From: Gammaproteobacteria bacterium 28-57-27 | GTDB lineage: Bacteria > Pseudomonadota > Gammaproteobacteria > Halothiobacillales > Halothiobacillaceae | DNA length: 49,188 nucleotides | Reading direction: 5' to 3' | Assembly (NCBI GenBank): GCA_002281735.1 | Contig: NCGK01000018.1 | Location: forward strand, 1-49,188 | Shown: piece after piece, positions 15,224 to 24,543 of the stretch | Layout of the letters: the number at the start of each line of letters is the position of its first letter | How positions within the stretch are numbered: the stretch's first letter is position 1 | Made by a program: the position numbers and the translations under genes | Notes under the pieces: generated by a model | Told to the model about the DNA's origin: nothing | Database searches by the model: none | Seen by the model: the letters and a program-made list of their open reading frames with translations, nothing else

Positions 15224-18200
15224 CTAGCGCTGGTGAAAAATCTGAATCTTTTCAATGCCACGCACGCCACGCAAGCTGCGCAGCAAGTCATCGCACAGCC
15301 GCACGCGCCACGCGCCACCCACGCTCATACGCCCGCTAGCCATGTGATTGCGTACATCCAAACTCACGCTGCAGCCACCGGCACAATACGGCTCAAGTGC
15401 TGCGAATAACGCCTCCAAATGCACAGACTCAAGCGTGTGATTGAGCGTTAGGCGCAATTCACGTGCAAGCTGGGCGCGTGCCTGATCCATGCTCATCAGG
15501 CTTTTTATGCGCAAACGTACGCCATTGGAAAAATTGTCATAGCTTGCGCCACCTTCCAGCACCAGCACCTGATCGAGATGCAGTTGATCACCCCAGCGCT
15601 TTAAATCTTCCGGATACAGGCGCGCCTCAATGCGCCCAGTGCCATCATCCAGCAGCAAAAAGGCCTCCTTTTCGCCCTGTTTGGTAATGCGTGGGCGCAC
15701 GGCAATCAGCAATCCGGCCACATTGACCTGGCGTTCCTGCGGTTTGCGATAGCCACCTTTTTCATCCCCGCCGGAGGGGGCAGCGGCCTGTGCTGCGCTT
15801 TCGAGTTGTGCCGTCAACTCGGCAAAGCGCACGTCACAGAACTGCGTGATCTCGCTCATGACGCTGTCAATCGGGTGCCCGGTCAGGTACAGACCCAACA
15901 CCTCTTTTTCTTGCGCCAGACGCTCAAAATCATCCCATTCCGGCAGCTCAACTCGAGGCAGTGGCGCGCTGTTCTCGCTGGATGTGTCGGCGAACATGGC
16001 GAACATATCCGCCTGCCCCGCCGCCTCCTGTTCTGCCTGGTGTTCGGCCAGACGCAACGCATCCGGCAAGGAGGCCATGAGCGAAGCACGGTTGGCACCC
16101 AGCCCATCCAGCGCACCGGCACGGATCATTGCCTCCAGCACGCGACGATTGAGGCGACCGCGATCCACCCGGCGCAAAAAATCATGCAGATCCTTAAACA
16201 CCCCGCCCTGTTGCCGCGCGGCAAGAATCGACTCAATCGCCCCCTCGCCCACGCCCTTGATGGCACCCAAGCCGTAAATCACCGTGGCGTCGTCGCGGAT
16301 GGTAAAACGGTAGACCGAATCATTCACACGCGGCGGCTCGACCTTCAGCCCCATGCTGCGGCATTCCTCGATCAGCACCACCACCTTGTCAGTGTTGTCC
16401 ATATCCGCCGACAACACCGCCGCCATAAATGCCGCCGGGTAATGTGCCTTCAGCCAGGCGGTTTGTACGGATAAAAGGGCATAGGCCGCAGAGTGCGATT
16501 TATTGAAGCCGTAACCGGCGAATTTTTCCATCAAATCAAAGATATAACCCGCAACACCGGCATCTACGTCGCGTCCTGTGGCACCGGCGATAAAAATCGC
16601 GCGCTGCTCGGCCATTTCCTCGGCCTTTTTCTTGCCCATCGCCCGGCGCAGCAAGTCGGCACCTCCCAGGCTGTAACAGGCCAGCACCTGCGAAATCTGC
16701 ATCACCTGTTCCTGATACACGATCACCCCGTAGGTGGGCTTCAGAATCGGCTCAAGATCAGGATGCGGGTATTCAATCGCCGCACGGCCATGCTTACGCG
16801 CAATAAAATCGTCCACCATGCCGGATTCGAGCGGGCCGGGGCGGAACAACGCCACCAGCGCGATCACGTCTTCAAAACAATCCGGCTGCAAGCGGCGCAC
16901 CAGGTCTTTCATGCCGCGCGATTCAAGCTGGAATACGGCGGTGGTTTCGCAACGCTTGAGCAGCTCAAAGGCTTTGCGATCGGTCAGATCAATACCTTCG
17001 ATGGTGATCGGCTCCAGGCCGGTGCGCCCGCGCACACCGTTAATTGTCTTGACCGCCCAGTCGATAATGGTCAGCGTGCGTAGGCCAAGAAAGTCGAACT
17101 TGACCAGACCGATGGCTTCCACATCGTCCTTGTCGAGCTGGCTGATAATGCCTTCTTCGCCTTCGGTACGGTACAGCGGGGTGAAATCGGTGAGCGCGCC
17201 GGGGGCAATCACCACGCCGCCCGCGTGTTTGCCCGCGTTGCGTGACAAGCCCTCAAGTTGCAGCCCCATATCCAGAATGGCTTTCACTTCGTCATCGTTG
17301 TCGTAACGCGCCTTCAGTTCTTCGGTCTTGTCGATGGCATCTTGCAACCCGATACCCAGCTCCAGCGGAATCAGCTTGGCAATCCCATCCACAAAACCAT
17401 AACCATTGCCCAACACGCGCCCCACATCGCGCACCACCGCCTTGGCCGCCATACTGCCGTAGGTGATGATCTGCGACACGCTCTCGCGCCCATAGGTGCG
17501 CGCCACGTAATCAATCACCTCATCGCGCCGTTCCATGCAGAAATCCACGTCGAAGTCCGGCATGGAAACCCGCTCCGGGTTCAGAAAGCGCTCGAAAAGT
17601 AAATCATAAGGAATCGGGTCTAAATCTGTGATTTTTAATGAATAAGCCACCAGAGAACCCGCACCGGAACCGCGCCCAGGGCCGACCGGAATATCGTTAC
17701 GCTTCGCCCACTGGATAAAGTCCGCCACGATCAGGAAGTAGCCGGGGAAGCCCATTTGCAGAATGGTGTTCAATTCAAAATGCAAACGCTCAAAATACAG
17801 CGCGCGCTTAGCCTCGGCATCAGGTTCGTCAGCCTTGATAATGCTTTGCAGGCGCTCTTCCAGCCCACGCTCGGCTTCCTGGGTAATAAACTCGGCTTCC
17901 GTCATGCCTGCCGGAATCGGAAACTTCGGCAACACTGGTTTGCCCAGCGTCAGACTCACCGAGCATCGCTTGGCAATTTCGACTGTGTTTTCAATAGCTT
18001 CAGGCAGATCCTTAAATAACTCGATCATCTCTTCTGGCGAGCGCAAATACTGCTGCTCGCTGTAGCCACGCGGGCGCTTCGGATCATCCAGGGTGTAACC
18101 GTCGTGGATACACACCCGCACTTCATGCGCCTCAAAATCCTGCGCCTGCAAAAAACGCACGTCATTGGTGGCGACCAGCGGCGCATTCAACTGAGCTGCC

Positions 18201-18766
18201 AATTCGACGCTACGATGCAGCACCTCCTCCTCGCCCGTCCGTCCGGTGCGGCTGACTTCCAGATAAAAGCGCTCAGGAAAAACCTGCATCCAGTGCTCAA
18301 GCAGCGGCACGGCGCGTTCAGGCTGCTGACTGAGCAAGGCTTGCCCGATCTCGCCCGAACGACCACCCGAAAGCGCGATCATGCCTGCGCAGCTCTCCGG
18401 CGTGAGCCATTCACGCGCCAGCGTGGCCACGCCCGCGCTGAGGCCTTCCATATAGCCGCGTGACACCAGCCGGGTCAGGTTGCGGAAGCCTTCATTATTT
18501 TGCGCCAACAGCACCAGCCGGGTCGGCTCCTTGCCCGTCTGCCCATGCAGCACCACATCCACGCCCAAAATCGGCTTAATCCCCGCGCTCTGCGCCGCTT
18601 TGTAAAACTTCACAAAGGCAAACAGATTGCATTGATCGGTCAGCGCCAAAGCCGGGATGCCCAGCTCGACGGCGCGTTTCATCAAGGGCTTGATGCGCAC
18701 CAGTCCATCCACCAGCGAATATTCGGTGTGCAAGCGCAGGTGCACGAAGGCTTGCGAATGACTCAT
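15224..18766 (-). CDS. dnaE: DNA polymerase III alpha subunit
   Basis: The replicative polymerase, 1180 residues, close to the 1160 of E. coli. Order: PHP domain at the N-terminus (FVHLRLHTEYSLVDG, ALTDQCNLFAFVKFY), the polymerase core with PVGPGRGSGAGSLVAY, the catalytic pair Asp406/Asp408 in MPDFDVDFC and a third aspartate in VKFDFLGLRTL, then the tandem helix-hairpin-helix region (IYGLGAIKGVGEGAIE), an OB-fold (VAGLLIAVRPRITKQG) and a C-terminal tau-binding region. All catalytic residues are intact. The start overlaps the end of the DUF455 gene by 4 bp, so translation is likely coupled. In many gammaproteobacteria dnaE instead sits in an lpxA-lpxB-rnhB-accA neighbourhood, which is not seen here. 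Confidence 0.97.
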   Translation of the reverse strand: MSHSQAFVHLRLHTEYSLVDGLVRIKPLMKRAVELGIPALALTDQCNLFAFVKFYKAAQSAGIKPILGVDVVLHGQTGKEPTRLVLLAQNNEGFRNLTRLVSRGYMEGLSAGVATLAREWLTPESCAGMIALSGGRSGEIGQALLSQQPERAVPLLEHWMQVFPERFYLEVSRTGRTGEEEVLHRSVELAAQLNAPLVATNDVRFLQAQDFEAHEVRVCIHDGYTLDDPKRPRGYSEQQYLRSPEEMIELFKDLPEAIENTVEIAKRCSVSLTLGKPVLPKFPIPAGMTEAEFITQEAERGLEERLQSIIKADEPDAEAKRALYFERLHFELNTILQMGFPGYFLIVADFIQWAKRNDIPVGPGRGSGAGSLVAYSLKITDLDPIPYDLLFERFLNPERVSMPDFDVDFCMERRDEVIDYVARTYGRESVSQIITYGSMAAKAVVRDVGRVLGNGYGFVDGIAKLIPLELGIGLQDAIDKTEELKARYDNDDEVKAILDMGLQLEGLSRNAGKHAGGVVIAPGALTDFTPLYRTEGEEGIISQLDKDDVEAIGLVKFDFLGLRTLTIIDWAVKTINGVRGRTGLEPITIEGIDLTDRKAFELLKRCETTAVFQLESRGMKDLVRRLQPDCFEDVIALVALFRPGPLESGMVDDFIARKHGRAAIEYPHPDLEPILKPTYGVIVYQEQVMQISQVLACYSLGGADLLRRAMGKKKAEEMAEQRAIFIAGATGRDVDAGVAGYIFDLMEKFAGYGFNKSHSAAYALLSVQTAWLKAHYPAAFMAAVLSADMDNTDKVVVLIEECRSMGLKVEPPRVNDSVYRFTIRDDATVIYGLGAIKGVGEGAIESILAARQQGGVFKDLHDFLRRVDRGRLNRRVLEAMIRAGALDGLGANRASLMASLPDALRLAEHQAEQEAAGQADMFAMFADTSSENSAPLPRVELPEWDDFERLAQEKEVLGLYLTGHPIDSVMSEITQFCDVRFAELTAQLESAAQAAAPSGGDEKGGYRKPQERQVNVAGLLIAVRPRITKQGEKEAFLLLDDGTGRIEARLYPEDLKRWGDQLHLDQVLVLEGGASYDNFSNGVRLRIKSLMSMDQARAQLARELRLTLNHTLESVHLEALFAALEPYCAGGCSVSLDVRNHMASGRMSVGGAWRVRLCDDLLRSLRGVRGIEKIQIFHQR

Positions 18767-19593
18767 GCCAATAGCCCCAGGGTTTCCTTCTCCATCGCGC
18801 GCAAATCGTCCATTTCTTCCTCGGTAAAGCCAGCGTGCATGCGCCCCAATTCGTCATACGGGCCACGAATGCGCCCGCTCATGTATTGATTCAATAATTC
18901 ACGGAAGGTACTGCGTGCCTCCAAGCCGCGCTCAGCGCAAAGATGGCGGAACCAGTGCGTGCCAATACGCACATGCCCCATTTCTTCGCGGTAAATCACG
19001 TCCAGAATATCCACCAGACGGGTTTCGCCCACCGCACGCAAGCGGCGTTGCAACCCCGGAGTCACATCCAGACCACGCGCTTCCAGCACACGCGGCACCA
19101 AGGCCATGCGAAGCAGCACGTCGTCATCCGTGCGCCGCACCATCTCCCACAAATCATCATGCGCCGGATAGTCGCCGTAATCCTTGCCATGCTCATTCAG
19201 ATAAGTACGCAGCAACTCAAAATGCTCGGCCTCTTCAAAAGCCACCTGCAACCAGTCGGTATAAAACGCAGACGGCATGCCACGAAAGCGATACACCGCA
19301 TCCAGCCCGATATTGATGGCGTTGAACTCGATATGCGCCAAGGCGTGTGCCAAGGCCAAACGCCCTTCCAGCGAACCCAGCCCACGCGTGGCCAACTGCC
19401 TGCGATCCACCAGCACCGGGCGTGCCGGTCGTCCCGGATCGGGCACGGGCTGAATGTCATCCGCGTCTTGCAGCGGTAAAGCTCCCATCGCGAAAGACTG
19501 CTGCACTCGACGCACACAGGCCGCTTTCTGACTGGGATCAGTCTCCATCAGGCAAACATGCGCTGCCTGATGGATAGTGCTTTCATGACTCAT
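18763..19593 (-). CDS. DUF455 ferritin-like protein
   Basis: 276 residues, cytoplasmic. The protein carries the metal-ligand pattern of a ferritin-like four-helix bundle: HALAHIEFNAINIGLDA, AFEEAEHFELLRTYL and YREEMGHVRIGTHWF, giving E, ExxH and ExxH positions for a diiron site. This matches the DUF455 family, whose biochemical role is not established; related bundles do oxygen- or peroxide-linked iron chemistry. It is the middle gene of a tight group: 6 bp after the ModE-like regulator and overlapping dnaE by 4 bp. Why a possible diiron protein is coupled to the polymerase gene is not known. Confidence 0.82.
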   Translation of the reverse strand: MSHESTIHQAAHVCLMETDPSQKAACVRRVQQSFAMGALPLQDADDIQPVPDPGRPARPVLVDRRQLATRGLGSLEGRLALAHALAHIEFNAINIGLDAVYRFRGMPSAFYTDWLQVAFEEAEHFELLRTYLNEHGKDYGDYPAHDDLWEMVRRTDDDVLLRMALVPRVLEARGLDVTPGLQRRLRAVGETRLVDILDVIYREEMGHVRIGTHWFRHLCAERGLEARSTFRELLNQYMSGRIRGPYDELGRMHAGFTEEEMDDLRAMEKETLGLLA

Positions 19594-19599
19594 AACTTT

Positions 19600-19962
19600 T
19601 TAAATATCAAATGATTGTGACGAGTTTTGAATAAATAACTCGAATTCTTTTTCCAAGCGGTGATAGGTCTCGATGGCCTTCAGACCGCGCTCGGTCAGGC
19701 GTGTGCCACCACCATGCACACCGCCGGTTTCGGTGATGACCAAGGGCGTATCTTCGAGTGCATTCATGTCTTCCACCAACTGCCAGGCACGCTTGTACGA
19801 CATGCCAATCGCCTTGGCCGCCTGGCTGATCGAGCCTTTCTCGGCAATCGCCTCCAGCAAGCTCACCTTGCCGATACCCAGAAAGCCGCTACGAGAGCCT
19901 TCGATCCACAAACGTGCGCGCACCGATTTACCAAACGGGGAGCCGGGGAGTTTTTTTTGCAT
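19600..19962 (-). CDS. ModE N-terminal-type winged-helix regulator
   Basis: 120 residues from MQKKLPGSPF at 19962. The open frame continues to 20022 but would run into the divergent gene and adds non-family residues. FLGIGKVSLLEAIAEKGSISQAAKAIGMSYKRAWQLVEDMN is the winged-helix DNA-binding domain of ModE (LysR-like), with GGVHGGGTRLTERG as the wing. Full ModE proteins carry two C-terminal molybdate-binding domains; these are absent, so this is a DNA-binding-only form and need not sense molybdate. It heads the group with the DUF455 protein and dnaE, and the promoter region is squeezed into about 80 bp shared with roxA. Confidence 0.85.
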   Translation of the reverse strand: MQKKLPGSPFGKSVRARLWIEGSRSGFLGIGKVSLLEAIAEKGSISQAAKAIGMSYKRAWQLVEDMNALEDTPLVITETGGVHGGGTRLTERGLKAIETYHRLEKEFELFIQNSSQSFDI

Positions 19963-20042
19963 GATGCCTCGGATACGTTTGCTAGAAGGGGCGCGCAGTA
20001 TACCATCCACACTTGAACCCATTCATGGAGGGCTTTTACGGC

Positions 20043-21218
20043 ATGTGGAGCACAGAACAGGTTCTGGGCGGCCTTTCGGTAGAAAGGTTTTTACGCGATT
20101 ACTGGCAGAAAAAACCGCTACTGATTCGTCAGGCTTTCCCTAATTTCACCGCCCCGGTGACGCCGGAAGAGCTGGCGGGCTTGGCCTGTGAAGAAGGTAT
20201 ACACAGCCGCATGGTGCTGGAGCACGGTGGAAGCAAGCCTTGGGAGCTGCGCTATGGCCCGTTCAACGAGGACGATTTCAGTGCTTTGCCTGCCGAGGGT
20301 TGGTCGATTCTGGTGTCCGATGTCGAGAAGGCTTTGCCAGAGATCATGGCTATCGTCGAACCGTTTCGCTTTATTCCCGACTGGCGCATCGATGACTTGA
20401 TGATGAGCTATGCCCCGCCCGGCGGCTCGGTCGGCGCGCATGTCGATCAGTACGATGTGTTTTTGCTGCAAGCGCATGGCCGTCGCCGCTGGATGATCGA
20501 AAGTCAGGCGCGTGATGACGAAAACGCCTATATCGACGGCTTGGACTTGCGCATTCTCAAGGATTTCAACCCCGACCAGACTTGGGACTTGGAGCCGGGC
20601 GATCTGCTTTATCTGCCGCCTGGCGTGCCGCATCACGGCATCGCACTGACCGAATGCATGACCTGGTCGATTGGTTTTCGCGCTCCGGCGCACAGCGATA
20701 TCGTGAGCTCGGTATGTGATGCGCTGATAGAGCGCGTGAACCCACGCATCCGCTACACCGATCCAGAGCTGAACCAGCAAGCCAATCCGGGCGAAATCAG
20801 CGCAGCCGCCTTGGCCAAGCTGACCCATATCGTGCGCGAAGCCATCACGCCGGATGATGCCGCTTTACAGCGCATTCTTGGCGAATGGCTTACCGAGCGG
20901 AATCTTAATCTTGCTGCCATGTATCCGGAGAATGAACCGCTTGACTTGGAAGCCTTGCGTGACATGGTGGACAACGGTGCCGTCATGCAGCGTGTCCCGG
21001 CGGCGCGTATCGCCTTTATTCAGCAGCCGGATAGTCTGTTATTTTTTATCGATGGTGAATGCGTGGAGCTGGCTTCGAGCGAGCGCAGCACGGTTGAAAT
21101 GTTATGCCGCGAACAGCATTTCAGCGCCGCCACGCTTGCACCATGCGGTGACACAGTTTGGCCACTACTGCATCGCATGCTCGCACGCGGTGCACTGATG
21201 CTCATTGAGGAGGAATGA
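20043..21218 (+). CDS. roxA: RoxA/YcfD-type cupin, ribosomal protein L16 arginine hydroxylase
   Basis: A JmjC-fold 2-oxoglutarate/Fe(II) oxygenase; the E. coli relative YcfD hydroxylates an arginine of ribosomal protein L16. 391 residues with start MWSTEQVLGG at 20043, chosen because GGAGG lies about 11 nt before it; an upstream ATG at 20013 would add ten residues. The iron triad is visible: His133 and Asp135 in VGAHVDQYDVF and His197 in LPPGVPHHGIAL, and GRRRW and PDWRIDDLMMSY match the family closely. The C-terminal winged-helix-like half is present. It is divergent from the ModE-like gene, and its stop lies one base before the start of the next gene. Confidence 0.9.
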   Translation: MWSTEQVLGGLSVERFLRDYWQKKPLLIRQAFPNFTAPVTPEELAGLACEEGIHSRMVLEHGGSKPWELRYGPFNEDDFSALPAEGWSILVSDVEKALPEIMAIVEPFRFIPDWRIDDLMMSYAPPGGSVGAHVDQYDVFLLQAHGRRRWMIESQARDDENAYIDGLDLRILKDFNPDQTWDLEPGDLLYLPPGVPHHGIALTECMTWSIGFRAPAHSDIVSSVCDALIERVNPRIRYTDPELNQQANPGEISAAALAKLTHIVREAITPDDAALQRILGEWLTERNLNLAAMYPENEPLDLEALRDMVDNGAVMQRVPAARIAFIQQPDSLLFFIDGECVELASSERSTVEMLCREQHFSAATLAPCGDTVWPLLHRMLARGALMLIEEE

Positions 21219-21219
21219 G

Positions 21220-21993
21220 ATGAACGACCCGATCATCATCATTGGTATGGGTGAAATCGGTAGTGTGCTGGCACGCGGCCTACTGCGCGCAGGCCATCCG
21301 GTGTATCCGATCACGCGCAGCATGGCACTCAGTGATGCACACCGCATCAACCCGGAGCCGATAGCGGTCATTCTGGCAGTGGGCGAAGCTCAGCTGCAAG
21401 ATTGTCTGCGTGAGATGCCCACGCCTTGGCGCGACAAGCTGGTTTTATTGCAAAACGAACTCTTGCCGCGTGATTGGCAAGGGCATGATCTGCAGGCACC
21501 GACCATTATGTCGGTATGGTTCGAGAAGAAAAAAGGCATAGACAGCAAGCCGTTGCTGCCCTCTCCGGTGTTTGGGCACCACGCAGGTCTTATCAGCACT
21601 GCCATGCAAAGCCTTGGGCTTCCCGTACGCGAAGTGTTGAGCATGGAAGCTATAACGTGGGAGCTTGTGCGCAAAAATGTTTACATTCTCACCACTAATA
21701 TCGCCGGGCTTGCCGTGGGCGGCACGGTAGAAGACTTGTGGAATCAACATGAAACCCTGGCGCGTGGGATTGCTGGCGAAGTGATTCAATTGCAGGAAGC
21801 TTTGACTGGGCTGAGTTTTGAACGTGAAGGCTTGATTCAAGGCATGTTGGCAGGTTTTCATGGCGACCCGGCGCATAAGTGCATGGGTCGTACCGCGCCT
21901 GCTCGGCTCGAACGCGCCTTGAGTTTGATGCAGCACCACGAAATTCCAGCTCCAACGTTGCAAAAAATCGCAGAAAAACTAACCTTCAGCTAG
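21220..21993 (+). CDS. Ketopantoate reductase-like (ApbA/PanE-type) Rossmann-fold protein
   Basis: 257 residues from the ATG at 21220, which has a strong AGGAGG just upstream inside the end of roxA. The N-terminus IIIIGMGEIGSVLARGLLRAGH is an NAD(P)-binding Rossmann motif, and WELVRKNVYILTTNIAGL resembles the active-site helix of ketopantoate reductases. Overall length is a little short of the usual 290-310 and the pantothenate-specific residues cannot be confirmed, so it may be a general oxidoreductase rather than PanE. It is probably cotranscribed with roxA and ends at a terminator that overlaps its last codons. Confidence 0.65.
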   Translation: MNDPIIIIGMGEIGSVLARGLLRAGHPVYPITRSMALSDAHRINPEPIAVILAVGEAQLQDCLREMPTPWRDKLVLLQNELLPRDWQGHDLQAPTIMSVWFEKKKGIDSKPLLPSPVFGHHAGLISTAMQSLGLPVREVLSMEAITWELVRKNVYILTTNIAGLAVGGTVEDLWNQHETLARGIAGEVIQLQEALTGLSFEREGLIQGMLAGFHGDPAHKCMGRTAPARLERALSLMQHHEIPAPTLQKIAEKLTFS

Positions 21994-22010
21994 GTCGTGC
22001 GATTTTTTTT
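21962..22010 (+). terminator. Rho-independent terminator overlapping the end of the reductase-like gene
   Basis: AAAAAATCGCA (21962-21972, still coding) pairs with TGCGATTTTTT (21998-22008), enclosing a smaller ACCT/AGGT stem, and ends in eight T residues. The first arm is within the last ten codons. Confidence 0.65.
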
Positions 22011-22073
22011 CATCAAAACACCAAAACTTCCATCTACACTAAGCACTAAATACAGCCTGCGAGACTAAGCCAC

Positions 22074-23642
22074 ATGAAAACCATTCTGGTCGTTGACGAT
22101 TCAAAAACCGCGCGTTTGACCCTCAAAAGAAAACTCGACCTGCTTCCAAACGTGCAGGTTGAAATGGCTGATTCAGGTGAAGCCGCCATTGAATTGTTAC
22201 TTCAGCACAGCACGCCGCCTGATTTAATTTTCATGGACGTGTTAATGGGCAATATGAGCGGCTATGAAGCTGCGGCGACGATTCTCAAAAATCCTGTCAT
22301 GGCTGATGTGCCGATTGTGATGTGTACCTCCAAAGATGCGCAGGAAGACCGTGATGAAGCAGCCAGAAATGGCGCCAAGGGTTTCATTATCAAGCCGATT
22401 AGCGACGAAGCGCTCGCAGAAGTGTGGCGCGACCTCGTACTCAATCGCACTCATGCCGCGCCGGTTAGCGCCCCATCTGTTGTGCCACCTGCTCAAAAGC
22501 CTGTTTCACCCGCCGTTCCCGCCCCAAAAATCACAGCCCCAAAAATCACAGAAGTCGCAGAAGCCATGCCGCAAATTGTCATTACCGCCGAACTCGAAGC
22601 CTTGGTGCGCCAAATGGTCGAGCAGTCCAATCTGCAACGCGCCGAAGAAGCCGCAGGCCAGGTGGTACACGCCGCGCTGGGCGAGCATTTGCATCAAGTT
22701 GAAGATATTCTGGAGGGCAAAATCAGCATTCTGACCTCCAGCCTGGCGGCGCTGCATTCCGCGCAAGACAAAGCGCAAGCCGAATATCAAAACGCGCTCG
22801 CAGCCCTATCTAATACGGGCAAGCCTATGGATGACGAACACATTGCGAATCTGGTCACGCGCCAGCTCATGGATTTTGAAGCTCAGGAACACTCCAAACG
22901 CGCCATTCACGAGCTTGATTTGCAAACCAAGCTCGAACAAAGCCTGCCAAGTATTGCAGAGCAAGCGGCACACAGCACTTCTGAACGCATGATTCAGCAA
23001 GCCTTGGGATCGCACTTTGCGATGATGGACGAAAAGTTAAATGCGATCCAAGTCGAATTTACGGCGCTTAAGTCCGCTCCCAAAGTAGAGGCCGCTCCCG
23101 CTGTATTCGATGAACAGGCGTTGTTCGCTCAACTTGAAGGCCAACTCGAGCGCCGCCTCAACGACAGCTTGCCCAGCTTGGTCGCGGCTCAAGCAGATGC
23201 TCACCTCAAAGCACACATTCACGCCAGCGATGAAAAATTCCAGAGCATCAAGCACGAATTGAGCGCGGGCATTCAAGCAGTGTCGGATGCCCTGTCTGCC
23301 CAAGGATCAAAGCCAACGCCAACGCCAGCGCTGCCGCAAGAATTGCCACAGGAGTGGATGCAGCAACTGCTTGCCAAGCAAGATGAAATGCTGGAGCAAC
23401 GCTTCAATGCATGGAGCGCGCAAATGGATACCCACATTGCGCAAAGCGAACACGCCGTCTTCGAGCGTATCGACGAGAAGATGAATGAGCTGTCGCTACA
23501 GGCTACAGCGGCGCAAATTGCTGCTGAAACACCTCGCACGCAGGCTACGGCTCAACAGAAGCAGGACACGTCCAGTTCCAAGCTCGCACTAGGCGTGGCG
23601 GCGTTGGGTGTGGTTCTTGCGCTCATTGCCCTGTTCATCTGA
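22074..23642 (+). CDS. CheY-like receiver protein with long helical region and C-terminal membrane anchor
   Basis: 522 residues with an unusual architecture. Residues 1-122 are a complete receiver domain: acidic pair Asp8/Asp9 (VVDDS), phospho-acceptor Asp55 (LIFMDVLMGN), Thr85 and Lys107 (FIIKPIS). Residues 123-160 are a Pro/Ala-rich linker containing a short internal repeat (APKIT twice). Residues 165-500 are mostly charged, heptad-like helices with many Gln/Glu/Ala, probably coiled coil. Residues about 503-522 (LALGVAALGVVLALIALFI) form a single hydrophobic segment at the very C-terminus, as in tail-anchored proteins. No output domain is present. It is monocistronic with no histidine kinase in the window. 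Phosphorylation might steer a membrane-tethered scaffold; that is inference. Confidence 0.8.
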   Translation: MKTILVVDDSKTARLTLKRKLDLLPNVQVEMADSGEAAIELLLQHSTPPDLIFMDVLMGNMSGYEAAATILKNPVMADVPIVMCTSKDAQEDRDEAARNGAKGFIIKPISDEALAEVWRDLVLNRTHAAPVSAPSVVPPAQKPVSPAVPAPKITAPKITEVAEAMPQIVITAELEALVRQMVEQSNLQRAEEAAGQVVHAALGEHLHQVEDILEGKISILTSSLAALHSAQDKAQAEYQNALAALSNTGKPMDDEHIANLVTRQLMDFEAQEHSKRAIHELDLQTKLEQSLPSIAEQAAHSTSERMIQQALGSHFAMMDEKLNAIQVEFTALKSAPKVEAAPAVFDEQALFAQLEGQLERRLNDSLPSLVAAQADAHLKAHIHASDEKFQSIKHELSAGIQAVSDALSAQGSKPTPTPALPQELPQEWMQQLLAKQDEMLEQRFNAWSAQMDTHIAQSEHAVFERIDEKMNELSLQATAAQIAAETPRTQATAQQKQDTSSSKLALGVAALGVVLALIALFI

Positions 23643-23649
23643 TTTAAGG

Positions 23650-23732
23650 CAGGCCAAGGATGGCCGTGGAGTTAGGAAAACGCTGATTAAATCAGCGTTT
23701 TCCGTTTGGAGCCAGGATGCCCCTGTGGGCAT
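23650..23732. terminator. Hairpin cluster with bidirectional terminator
   Basis: Three stems follow the receiver gene: GGCC-AAGGAT-GGCC (within 23650-23665, a 16 nt sequence identical to 10478-10493), a perfect 13 bp GGAAAACGCTGAT/ATCAGCGTTTTCC at 23675-23703 with A and T tracts that would terminate from both sides, and ATGCCC/GGGCAT at 23717-23732. The middle one probably ends both the receiver gene and the convergent mtnP transcript. Confidence 0.7.
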
Positions 23733-23754
23733 GTGTCGCGACGAGATTCGCTGC

Positions 23755-24519
23755 TTAAAGTACTGCGCGCTGTTCCAGCACCTGTTGAATCAAGCTGCGC
23801 ACCTTGCGCATTCCATCTTTCAGCGTGGCGTCAATCTCATCCATGGTGATGACTTGATCGCCATTTTTGCCTGCTGCCCAATTCGCTATCACCGTCAAGT
23901 GGGCGTAATCCATCCCCAGCTCACGCGCCAAACTCGCTTCAGGCATACCGGTCATGCCCACAATATCGCAGCCATCACGTTCCAAACGTTTGACTTCAGC
24001 AATGGACTCCAGACGCGGCCCTTGGGTACAGCCATAAACCCCGCCCGTAACCACATCCAGCGACAACAGACCCGCTGCATGAGATAACTCCCGACGCAAA
24101 GATTCGCTGTACGGATAGGTAAAGTCGATGTGCGTGACACTCTCCAATTCGCCCTCGAAAAAGGTGTGTTCACGCCCATAGGTGTAATCAATCACCTGAT
24201 CGGGAATACACAGCACCGACGGTGCCACGCTTGGGGTAATACCCCCCACCGCAGCGACCGCAATAATCTGACTCACACCGGCTTCCTTCAGTGCCCAAAG
24301 ATTGGCGCGGTAATTGATTTGATGCGGTGGAATGCGGTGACTGTGACCGTGGCGAGCGAAAAATATCACTTCGCTGCCCCCGATCAAGCCAAAAGTAAGC
24401 GGCGCGGACGGCTCACCATAGGGCGTATTCACCACTTGGTGGCGGATAATTTCGAGGTTTTTAAGATTGCCGAGACCCGTGCCACCGATGATTGCGAGTA
24501 GATTATTCGTGTTGGTCAT
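23755..24519 (-). CDS. mtnP: S-methyl-5'-thioinosine phosphorylase (MTAP/PNP family)
   Basis: Phosphorolysis of a methylthio-nucleoside in polyamine-linked purine salvage. 254 residues from the ATG at 24519, which has GAGG 9 nt upstream; an in-frame ATG at 24525 is less well placed. Family motifs: IIGGTGLGNL, HGHSHRIPPHQINYRANLWALK, TQGPRLES and VGMTGMPEASLARELGMDYA. Where adenosine-specific MTAPs have aspartates near the base, this protein has VIANWAAG, which favours a 6-oxopurine such as methylthioinosine, as described for a Pseudomonas relative. It lies in a group with hpt and nagZ, which together would return hypoxanthine to IMP. The substrate assignment is inferred from that one region and the neighbours. 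Confidence 0.82.
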   Translation of the reverse strand: MTNTNNLLAIIGGTGLGNLKNLEIIRHQVVNTPYGEPSAPLTFGLIGGSEVIFFARHGHSHRIPPHQINYRANLWALKEAGVSQIIAVAAVGGITPSVAPSVLCIPDQVIDYTYGREHTFFEGELESVTHIDFTYPYSESLRRELSHAAGLLSLDVVTGGVYGCTQGPRLESIAEVKRLERDGCDIVGMTGMPEASLARELGMDYAHLTVIANWAAGKNGDQVITMDEIDATLKDGMRKVRSLIQQVLEQRAVL

Positions 24520-24543
24520 GTGCATTTTCCTCTACGTTTATTC

